From: Todiramphus chloris collaris
Taxonomy: Eukaryota > Chordata > Aves > Coraciiformes > Alcedinidae
DNA: 64,000 nt
Assembly (NCBI GenBank): GCA_025345505.1
Contig: JANVCC010009967.1
Span: 1,904,248 to 1,968,247, forward strand
Reading direction: 5' to 3'
The notes under the pieces were generated by a model, which ran no database searches, was not told the DNA's origin, and saw only the letters and a list, made by a program, of their open reading frames with translations. This document shows, in pieces, positions 39,601 to 51,600 of the stretch; within the stretch, counting starts at the first letter, position 1; every line of letters starts with the position of its first letter. The translations under genes and the position numbers were made by a program.

Positions 39601-42600
39601 TTCACTGTGAGGGTGACAGAGCTCTGAACAGGCTGCCCAGAGAGGGTGTGGAGTCTCCTCTGGAGACATTCAAAACCCACCTGGACACATTCCTATGTGA
39701 CCTGCTCTAGGTGGTCCTACTCTGGCAGGGGGGTTGGACTTGATGATATTTTGAGGTCCTTTACAACCCTGAACATCGTGTATGATTCTGTGATACCTGA
39801 TTGCTCTGTGTGGAAAATGCCTGCTGCTGAAAGAAAGATGAATGTTGGCTGAAGGGGGATGGATAAGGATGACACTTTGATATTGTAAAATTGTATGGCT
39901 GACTCTTTCAGCTCCAGATCAGGGGATAGAATCAATGAATTAATTTCAGGTTACAAGAATGTAGTTAATTTATGTGATGTAAACTGAGGGGTTGTCACAG
40001 ATCTAGTCAGCAGGAAAGGCTGGATCAGAAACTGAAGCAGTCAGTTAGGGGAGGAGATGATGTCTGTTACTGGTATCTTGGCTACCAATAGGGCATGCAA
40101 AGGAATTGACTTTTTTATTGCTTCTTTAAGATTCCTGCCTCTGCAGTGGAGATGCCTGGATCAGCAGATGTAACAGGGTTAAATGTTCAGTTTGGAGCTT
40201 TGGAGTTTGGATCAGAGCCTGCACTCCCGGAGTTTGGATCAACTTCAAGCAGTGAGAATACCAGCCAGGCGACCAACAATAGCTTGTACTCAAAAACTGT
40301 AAAGTACGTGTGAGTTCCCCCTGTGTGTTCTTGCATGTCTTTTTTAGGGGGTCAAGTTTGTACCAAAAGCATCAAGGCACAGTTACCATGTAAGGGTAGG
40401 GGAAAATACGATCACTTGAAAGGCTAAGTGTTTTTTTAAAGGAGAAGCTTTGTTGCTAATGACCATCAAAATCTGCCAGGATGGGTTCATGTGAATCTGG
40501 AGATGACATGAATAAATAACATAATTAACCTTATATTAAGATACCTCTTATAGAATTCCTTCTCATGTTTAATTGTCCTGATTTTTCAAGTTTGTTTGAG
40601 GGCTTGTTCCTTGCAACTTGATTTTTTTTCTGCTTTTTATCCTGGAGAGATGACCTGTGTAACATATATGTGTGTTAGTAAATTGGCACCAGATTACAGA
40701 TCTGATGTTCCTCTGGGATGGGAGAAGAAGCCAGGCTTTCAGTACGCAGAAGCTCTCACTGAACTGCTAAAATAGCCAATGATAAATACCAGTGTGCCAG
40801 TAACCCACTTCTTTTCTTCCTTATTCATTCAAAAATTGGCTTCAGTAAAAAGATTACTGAAGTTCATTCAGACATACTAGTAAAAATGAACTTTCACATT
40901 CATTTCTAGTTCTAGAAATTATTTAAGCTGCTTGGAAAGTAAAACAGTCCTGCGTGTTTTTCATCTTTGCGTGGTTTCTTCTTTTAGACTGCTACTGTAA
41001 TTCTTAGAAGAGACTGGATGTTTTTATCCCATACTAGACTATGTGGATCTATCTGTTTAAAAAAGAGAGACTACGATAATTAAGTTATCCTTTGTAAAAC
41101 TGGAAATAATGTGTCTGAGAAGTATTTGTATGTAAACTCTTGTTTTCATTGGGCTGGCAGGAGGAAGGTGAATAGTGCTAAATGCAGCTGATGGTTTTGA
41201 AGCAGTGATTACTGGGGACTGAAGTAAAATTGCATATTTTTTTCATTATTAGATTTTCTAGTATATGTAGATTTGTCTGCGTGTTTAAGGTAGTTCTAGA
41301 TAACTGTATAGGAGCTGATATTTTCGTGAAGGTGTTTGAGTTGCCATTTACCAAGATGATAAATAATTTTTACTTTTTCCAGTGATCCTTTGAATACCTC
41401 TTTGCCAATATCCAATACAGTACAGGATTCCACCTACACAACGTCTGCCATCACCTCTTCCAGTCTGACCTGCTCATCCCAGAGCACTAGCCCAGTAACA
41501 ACAACTTCCTCCTATGACCAGACTTCTGTGCATAGTAGGATAGCGTACCAAAGCTCCATGGCTCCATCTGAATCAACCCCTGTTGCAGTTACGGTGAGTC
41601 AATTTCAGAAATAAGACCTTGAAAAAGGTGAAATATTCTTATCCGTGTTAGACTTGTATTACCCTGCCACGTTAATACTTTTAACCAAGCCAGCTGGTAT
41701 TTTTTGATTCTCAGACCCACTCTGTTGTTTTTTCTTATTGTGTAGTCATTTTTGGCCATACTGTATTTGGGATATAAGAGCTTCCAACTTTGTGTGTTTT
41801 GACATCTTAAATGGCCATTTGACCCATTTTCTTAGGAACACTTGACATTCTATTTGAGTTTCCTTCCCTGAAACTTAGCCTTTTAAAAATGAGCTATCCC
41901 TGCGTGTAAATATTAGTTGTGCTATTTTGCCATAACCTAAGAGTTTTTGTCCAAATGTGTATTATTAATTAAATTTATAAGGCACCTAGCAAATGAATCC
42001 CAAACTATCTGTGGCCCCTACAGCATTACTCTTCTGTTAGATTTAAACACTCCTGGGAATTAGTTTTATGTTTTATTTTAAAGAGCATAGGGAGAGGTCT
42101 AATTTAGGACAGAGAAGATATCTCTTGGGAGATTCAGAAACACCTACCTGCTCCATATATGGAATATAGGTTTGTTTTAAGAGAACATAATTTATTACAT
42201 GTTTAAGGAACTTGTGACAGTTTGTAAGTTTATTTACTTCTGGCCTTTGTTATGTAATGGCTCAGTCACACTTGTCTTCTGCACTAGCTCGTATGTACTG
42301 GTGAGGATCAAGCATAGACTATCCACTTCTGTACTCCAGCGTTATCCAAAAAACAACTGGTGCTTCTCAAGTCTTATCTTTCAATGGAAAAAAATTGGCG
42401 TCTCTGTGTAACTTGGATAGTTAAAATTGTGAGTTGCATTAGATCAAAAGCACAACCGTTTCCTATATGTTAATGCAATTCTTTCTTTCATATTGGTGTG
42501 AACCTGAAGTTTATGTTATATACAGTACGTGGGAAGGTCTCCTGCTGATGGGTGTAGTATGGGCAGTGTATGGGATTCTGTATGTTCAGAACACCTTGCA

Positions 42601-45600
42601 CTTGAAACAGCTATTACATAGTTTTGTTAAAGGCAGTAAAAAGCTAATTTTCTGCCTTTCTTTTGTCTTTCAATTTAGAATAAATATAGAACTTTGCATG
42701 AAGCATGTTGAATGTGTGATTCAGTCTGAAAATTTAATATGCCTCAAAGTTTATTTTATTTATTCATTTCTCCTTTGTTTACAGAACGGCCACAGTGGTG
42801 TTAGAACACAGGCAACTCTTGACAGTAAGTTTACAAAGCTTGGTTGTGCACAGGACTTTCTGATCTTTCCTTACTACTTGCTGTGCACCCAGCTGTAGCG
42901 CCCATCAGTGACATCTGATCTAAGGTTTTGTATTGTTCTCCCTGACTCAAGTTTGGCTGATCCATTTGAGTTAAATTTGTATTTGCATAGGATGCGCTGC
43001 TTACTCGACTAAAACTGAAGTATGAAAGCAGCCCTATTAAATTTACAGACCTAACCAGTGTTAGAACTAGAGACGCTGATTTGCTGCTGCTTTTCCTTTT
43101 GAATTTCTCTGCCAAAAGCTATTTAATATAAAATTAAAACATAAAATTAAAACTTGATATAAAATTTCCTAGCGGTTCTTAGTTGGGAATCTGCGAGTAG
43201 CATTTAGGTGTAATGAAACGGACACGTTCTTGGAATGCAGCTCTCACTGGGTACAGTGCTGCTCGTGCCTGTGAGGAGTGGGGGTCACCAACACACTCCT
43301 GCTGCCGGGTGCTTGCTGCCGTACAGCGAAGTAACGATAATGGTGCTGGCTCTGATGCAGGCACTGCTGTTACCTTCACCTTGGCCAGTTTCTAATGTGG
43401 TAGTTTACTCGTAGCACCCCTGCAGCTCTCTTCCTGGAGTTAAATAGTTAAAGTACAGTATTCACTCTTCTGATCTTTCATGTACTGCTCTGTGGAAATT
43501 TTCAAGGGCAGCAATTTGAATTAACATCTTTTGGAATTCCAACTCTTCAGCTTTAGGTCTGTCCTCCTCTTAAATGTCTCTCCAGGTACATCATTAGCGG
43601 GGCAGCCTTTTTTTTTTAATTACTTCTGAGAAGGGAATGTTTGGACCTCTAAACAGTGTTTTGTTCATGCCAAGCTCAATTTAATGAGCAGGAGTGTATA
43701 TCACTGAAGCGTTAAAAGATTAAAAGATTGTTGTATAAAAAGACAACTTGTCAAGTAAAAAATCTTTCTTACTCTTATATACAGAATTAATAAGCAATTT
43801 GCAAAATTCACTGCAGGACTTGTGTTTTCACTACGGAAGACAAAGATTTGAGAATGTCTAGGATTTTTGTAATTATTCTGTAACAAGTTTCTTAGTCCCT
43901 TTATCTATTCCAGTTCTCCTTTAAGAACCTCTTTGGTTTTTTTCTGTATCTCAAGCACATAAACTTGAATCATTGATCTTCCATGTATCTATTTCATGTA
44001 TCCAAACAATTTTGAAACATTCTATTAACTTTTGAAAGTATTGTTTTCTCTTCTCGATGTGCTGATAACATTCTTATTTGTTCATCTCTTATCATGGCTG
44101 TTGTTACCCTTCAATATGCAAATCCCATGCTTTCTGAGCTCTTAGTTGAAAGCATGACAGATGTGTTACAATTCTGACCGTCCTACTTGTGTTCAGGCAT
44201 CTTGTGTGGAGTCTTAATGAAGATGGTGATTCTTCCCTTGTATTGAGGGCATCTACTTTTAATACAAGAAACCAGCTCTAAATATATTGAGAGTTGTAAA
44301 TGTTATTTTTACAAGAATCTTGCTGGGAGCTATCAGGTGATATGGTTGCTATCTTCATACCTACATTTCTGTTTGTCACTTGAATTTCCTTCTCAGTTGT
44401 CAGTTACCCTCAGACTTATTGCCAAGGCCAAGATTTCTTGATTTCTGTTTGCATAACAATCCAGCAACCTGACCTGTGTCATTTAGCAAGAGAACCAAAC
44501 CAACAACGTGAACAAACTGTGAAGTATAATTTCCAAGCATGTATCTGACTTCTTTTGGTGACCATTCTAAAACTATCTCCACATGCATTGCAATTTAGTG
44601 ATTATCTGCTAGGTAGTGGTCTCTGGTGTGATATGGAAGCATGGCCCAGCAGAAGGCAGGGCTCAACTCTCTTTCTGAGTTTTATTGGTAGGTGAGTGCC
44701 TCCAGTTCTTTGTTCCCTTTGCAGGACAAGAGTAAGTGTAGAAACAGATGAGTTGCACTGGGCGGTAGAGTTGTTCTGTGTCTTATTACAGTATAGTAAT
44801 CCTTTGGAAAGGCACATCTATGGGTAACAAGTTTTACTCTATGTAAAGCTAAACAGTTTTTTTTGTTATCTAGGTCAAACAAAGTCAGTCAGTATTTGAC
44901 ATTTCTTTAGCCATAAAAATGCTTAACGTTGTGCTCAACCGTGGCCTCATATTTTAGCTTCTTTTCTTCTACAGCATTGCATATTTGACTGAGTACTCCA
45001 AACTCCCAAGTTGTGTGTGCGCTTTTACTCCAGTCATCTCAGTCTTGATTGTCAAAGGTCTGTGTAGGGTGGAATGAAGTAGCAGGGCTGTAGGTAAAAG
45101 TAGATTTCTACAGTGCCTTGAAAAACACAGGTGACTTTTGTTTACAGAAACAAATGCAAGGCATTTTAAAATGAGGAATGAATTGTGAGCAAGACCGAAC
45201 TGTCCAGACAGTGGAAGGTCAAGTGCAGAAGGCTGTAGCTTACTACCTGTGTAGCACTGAAAATTTTAAGTCTATTTTAGGTGAAGAGCTTAAAGGGAAA
45301 AAAAAAAAAAATCCTAGTTCCATCGCTGTTTGAATTTTCCTTTATAACCAGATTCCTTGATACTGTTACTCGTTCTTAATGCTCAAGTTTTTGCAAGCCA
45401 AGGAAAGAATACTACTGTGTTCCTGAATCCAGGCTGGCATGTCAGGTGTACTGGAATTTGTCTTTGAATTGCTCTTTTTAATTTGTTGCAGCTACTTCAT
45501 CAGTTCCAGCACCTAAGACAGAGCCTTCTTCAATACCTTCTGCTGGTTCTCTGCCTAGCACGGCATCCACCACTGCTTCGCTTCTGCCTTCAGCATCTCA

Positions 45601-48600
45601 GCACGCCGTAACATTGCCCAGCTTGCCTCAGTCTGGTGATTTGGCCAGCAGCTCACTTCCGCAGTTAAGCAGGTACAGTAAGAGTTGTGATAAACTGAGA
45701 GGGGTTCAGTTCTGGGGAAAGGGCAATCAACATAAGGCTGATTGCTTACGGGGCTGTCAGGTACCAGGGTCCCCTTCTGTGACATCAACTATTGTTTCAG
45801 TTATGACAGCTAGATGAGCTAAATTGATTTGCCCATGTTTGTATTTTTTTTTTCCTACTTTGTCCACAGTTCCTACCGTTTATGATATGTGTGAAATCAT
45901 TTCTTAACAGTTTACTTCCTGGCTAATTTTGAAATATTGTCGTTTCATTTATATCTGGATTTCTTAAAATTTAAAAAAACACAGAAAGAATTCCACAGGG
46001 AAACTGGGTGTTTTTTTCTTTTTCTAAGACACTTCCTTATGACACTTGGAAGTGTCAGGCTGGCGTTCCTGGAAGTGCTTTCAGCACAGCGTAGTTCATT
46101 TGTACTATCTCATTTTCTCAGTGCCTGTTACTTAAGCTTCATCCTCAGCAGGTGACATCCTGAGGCTATACTGGTTGAGTTATATTTTTAATACTCACCT
46201 TTCTACTATATTTGTTAGTGTAAGAAAGTGATGGCATATCAGGGTGTTTTTCCTGTTTCACAGCCAGGACATGATTGATTCTCTTTTATCTGTTGAATAA
46301 AATGTTAAATAAATCACATAACAAGAATTACTGCATTCACATTAGGAGCATCATCGCTCCCTAGACTTGTTTGTTGAAAAGCTGTGTACATTGATAGGAA
46401 TTTTAGCTAGAGGGTTGATGCTGTTGGGCAGATACCAAGTGCCATGAAAAGATGATATCGGAATTCCAAACATGTCTCACTTGGTTGTGCTGGCAGCTCC
46501 TGTCTGTGTCTCTGCCATAAATCAGGTGGTGGATAAAGGCTTATTACAAGAGCTGGGGAGAGTGGGCAAGGGAGTGGGTTAAAACTGTATGATGATGATG
46601 GACAGTACTGTTTCTTTCCTTGCTGCCTGAAGGGGTGTAATTGTAGTATCTGCAAAAGGAATTGAAATAAAATTACTCTGTGAAACTGCCACACAAACTA
46701 TTCCCGCACATCGAATATCTGACAGGAGTGTTTGACCTTAAAATATGGCATACAATTTATCTTGCAGTTTTGTTACGAAAACTGCTGTGTTTACTTTTGT
46801 CTACTTCCATAGAAAATACTGCAGTATTTCTTATTGTTAGTCTCTCTCTTGCTTCTGATCTCACATGAGGAAGAGTTTTTTTGAGGACCAAACCAGACAT
46901 ACTTTTTATGGCTTTGTTTTATTTATGTTACGTTCAGTGTTCATTCTGTTTATACTGTGCTGTAAGTTATGTTCTTGACCTCAAGTATAAGGTATAACTT
47001 TTGTCAGTGTAGATGGAAGAACCAGTTTCAGTCACCTTTCAGGGAGGCATTTGAAGATCTTTGGACTACAGATGAGTGTTGGTGCTGTTGTTACTGCCAA
47101 AAATTCACAGGCCTGGTCAGATAGGGAAAAAAGTTGGTGCTAAAGCAGAGTTGCTTCCTTAAACAAAGTTCTCTGCAGGTGCTTTTCAACTGGGAATGCT
47201 TTATTTTCATATTTTACAGTGTGTGTATAAAACTCTACAGAGAGCTCTGATTCATATTTTCAAAGAGAAGATGGCATTTGATGGCGTGTAGTGGAATGAA
47301 CTGGCCTTGAATAAATTGCCATATTCTGTAGCAGTATGGCTCATTTGTGGACTTTCACCAGTGCTCTTCATTTGCAGGGTTTTTTTGAGCCCTGTCTTTT
47401 GAAGAATGTGTTTGGGCTTTTGGCAGAGTTAGGGGGCAAATACCCTTCAGTTCTAATTGGTTAAACCAATGTTACTCACATTAAAGTATGCAAAATACCA
47501 TACAGAGTCAAACCAAAGCATTGCCTTAACTAATTAATACCCATGTCCTGTGGCAAGCAGCAGCGGTTGCTCAGGGAAAGAAGATGATGATGTTTTGTGT
47601 CAACCTTCTGGTTTTGGACATTATTTGTCTTAGAAGATGATAAGTAAAAATGAATGGTGGTTTAGATGTTTCTTGTTAGTAATAGTTGTCTCTGTACTTT
47701 AGGTTGTTCTGTTGTTTGGTTTGGGGTTTTTTTTTCATTAAAAGGTAGTAGGATATTAGTTAAAGGGAAAAAAGCCTGTAGGAGTGTGTGTATACATACA
47801 CAAACATATATGTCTATGTGTATGTGTGTATGTATACATACCTGTATATATTAAGAATGGTTGTATGAAAAAGTCAGTATATTAATTCTTTGCAATTTCT
47901 TTCTAGCTCCCTTTCCAATCATCAGAGCAGCCTCTCTCCTGCCTCAGTGTTGTCTTCAAGCACATCTCATGCAGTAAGTCCTGTCTGCATTTCAACAGAT
48001 GTTTAGGATATAGTCAGTTTATCTGATGATTATGACCCTCTCCTAAAGTTCATTGTATCCCAGTACACGAAGAACTGAAGCAAGAGCCTTATCTTAGGGA
48101 AGAACTGCCAGCCGTCTAGTGGTAAAAAAAGTTTTTACCGCTTGTGATTTGTAGTAGATTGAAAATAGCTATTATAGAGACTTAACAGTCATGCAGCTGC
48201 AGAGGAAATTGTCGTGCCAGCAAGGAGGGGTGCAAGAAAGAAAGAATTTGCTGTAGTAAATGTATTTAAAAAAAACCCCAACCATATTTAGAAGTGGCTG
48301 TCTGAAACTGCCCCAAAATGTGGACTGTTAGCAGTCTCCACTGGAGAGGTGTGCTGGAAAAATGCATGTGATAGAATGATATTTGTCTTGACAAATGCGT
48401 ATGATGGATGATTTTAGAGTTTACCAGATGGCATTGTTGTCACCTGTGTATCTAATGCAGCTGAAATAACAAAGCAAGTGATAGCGTGAACAAAATGCTC
48501 TAGATGAGGTTGCACAAATGAAAGTCAGAAGGACACTGCCTTATTCTGTGATGGGGTACTTCTGTACAGTCCCATCTGGGGTGTGCAGATAGGTTACTGG

Positions 48601-51600
48601 TTTACTTTATGCCTGTGTTTTGATTTGTGATGCTCCATCCCTACCGAATATATAATTTGGAAGTTCGCAGTTATCTACATGTCCACCTTTTCTGTTGTCA
48701 GAGCTGTTTTGGCTTCTTTGTGTGGTGACTCTATTTTGCAAGTGCGATCAGCTTACACCAAAAGCACTGTATTGTGCTGAATTCAAGCCAGGAGCTCCTT
48801 TATCCTCAAGTGTTCCTGTAATACATCTGGTCTGTCTTGGAGTTTACCACATTGACTCTGATGTGGGGCACTACAGTTTTAATCTTTTAAATTCCACAAG
48901 AGCATTGAGGAAATTACAATGGCAGTATCCTGTATTTTGAGAACAAATACTGTCTTTTGGAAGAACACAGGAACTTATTTTACATGACAAGTACTGTCTT
49001 AAAGGAGTATACAAGCAAAGGGCAAGAATTAATACAATGGAGTGACATTGGAGTTACTGTGGTATAATTTTGTGATGATGCAAGTGTTTGGACTTCATTC
49101 TCATGTAATAATTCTCTTTGAATATTTAAAAGTCACAAAAGCCACAAGCTTGCAACTTAGTTGCATGCTTGGTATATAGGTAACATATCTTTTGCTTGTG
49201 CTGCTGGTACTTAAAAGGTTGTTGGGGGGTTGTGGGGTTTTTTTGTTTGTTTTGGTTTGGTTTTTCTCAGCTTCTTTCACTGTGGCTTATTTGCTCTGTG
49301 ATTCTCATTCTTTTTGTCTCCTTTCTAGCACACTAGTGTTGAGAACACAACTGCGCTTCAGCCCTCAACAACCTTTTCAACTGCTTCAACCTCAGCCACT
49401 AGCACCACCTCTTCAGTTGTCAGCATGGCAAGCAGTATGAACACTACAAACAGCCTTGGCCTGAGTGTTACCAGTGTGTCTATACCAGCTGCTACCACAC
49501 GGGCAGCTCCCTTAATGTCTTCAGGTTTGCAATATTAACAGATCATGTGGATAGACAGGGGACTTCAGTCACCAGGGCTGTCAGTTTAGTATCTCACTAG
49601 CCACAACTGTACTCAGAAATGCACATTCTTGACTGGCATTTTCAGCATGCTTTATTTGCTGGCTTATAAAATAAAGTCAGCTGGATTTGTGTATTTGAAA
49701 TATTTGTTAGTGTGTTATATGGCATTTATATAGTACATTCTATCCTCAAAGAGCTTAGTAAAATAGATACCAGACCAGTTCTGACTTGGGAAGTTTAAAT
49801 CTAGGAGATTCATCCAGTTTGTATTCCAGCTCTTGGCTATGACTTCACATTAGATTTAATTTCAGTCTTTTCTGTGCCTTGAATTCACTTGTCAGTATCA
49901 AAATACACTGCAGTGTGCTCATTATCATATTCCACATCCCTACTGTCACATCTACAGAAAGGAAAAAAGTGTCTGATGTGTGGGTCATTCCACAGCAAAT
50001 AGCTCTTCAGAAAATGGCCCACAGAGATAGAAGGTGGGGAGGTTTCTTGTGCAGAAGTGGAAGCAATGCTAAATTCTCCCTTGCTTCTCCAGTCAACCTG
50101 AACTGCCAAAAGGAAATCCTATGGAGGAAAGCAAAGGATTTAAGTATTAAGATCAAACTTACTTATGGAAGGATTTCTCATTCCCATAATGTGTAAATGA
50201 AGTCTCTGATGACTGGCCAGAGAGCATTGTTTTCACTCTTTTGCTTCCTAGCACTGCTTCATATAGGTAACTGAAACGGTTTCAATCTTCTTCTCTTTGC
50301 TATTCTCAGCTGCACTAAGTCACCCACAAGAAGTATACTGGCAACATTTAGTGCTTTCCAGTCTTTTGCTGGCAGTAAGGGAGAATGTGTTGACAGAGCA
50401 GAAAATGAAAGGAGAGAATTTGTTTTGTTAGATTGAGAACAATGCCTAAATTTTGCCTTCAGAAGAGGACTGAGGAAAGGAGAAGTTTTTGTAAGTCGTG
50501 TAATCCTCTTGGACAAATAGCAAAATCAGACTGTTCTCTGATGGACTGTTTTCAGTCTTAAGTAGCCTGTGCTTTCCTTTCCTTGAGGCATGGCTAAACT
50601 CCTCACGATATTTTGAGTATTTTCATCACGCAGCACAAAATTCTTGTGCAGATTTCTGCTCTTGACACACTGCGACAGTGCAGCCACCAGGGCTTGTGAG
50701 CTATCTTGTCTCAATGCTGAAGCCTTATCTTTTCTAAAGGCTTGTTAAAGTGTCTGTGTTTTGATTCTACAGGCAAAGCTCCTCCAAACCTGCCCCAAGG
50801 TGTACCACCCTTGTTGCATAACCAGTACATTGTGGGACCTGGAGGACTTCTGCCTGCGTACCCAGTAAGCAATTTAATTATTCCTGTCCTTCATTGCTTA
50901 AGCCTTGTTGCAAGTGGGCTCTCCAGACTTGCTGCCATCTATGCCAAGACATTTCTGTTGGCATGTGTTTCACCTGGAATTCTTCTTCCAAACGCTGAAG
51001 AATATCTGAAATATATTCCGTGGGAATTTACTGTTGATTGTAAAACTGAAACTAAACTGCTGGTACAGGCCTGGTTTGGCTGCTCTGGAAGCTAAATGTG
51101 TGGTGTTACTGTTTTCAGGGTTTAGGCCCTAACATTAGACTCATTCAGGTTTGTGTTACTGGACTAGATCCATTGTAGTAGTGGTTGAAATGTGCCATGT
51201 GTCCTGTGAAAGACTGCACATAGCTTTTTGATGTGTGACCAGGATCAACATATTTTTATATCTGTTTTTTGAATCAGAAACTTTATTCTAATCACCTTTC
51301 TGTACTACACTGAATGGAGAGGATACTACCATATGGTGCTTTGTGGTCTAGTCATTAAATCTTAAATCCTGCTGTTCTCAGAAGTAATGATTGCTGCAAA
51401 GAAGACTGTTGCTCTTAGTCCCAAATCTGAAAGCCCTATAGATTTTTCACAAGTTGATAACTATGCAATGTGAAAGCAGTATTGAAGATGGGGCGGTCAG
51501 CTTTCCACAGAGGGTGGCCGTCACCAAGAAGCAACATCAGAATGAAAAGCCATTTTAAGCTTAGCTCTACTAGCTTTAAAATGCTACAGTGTGCAGTAAT

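Larger units (their letters stand above)
36727..40130 (+). other. UBAP2 intron 11, CR1-filled
   Basis: 3404 bp, of which most is two sense-oriented CR1 pieces (36797-37348 and about 37480-39793). Confidence 0.88.
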
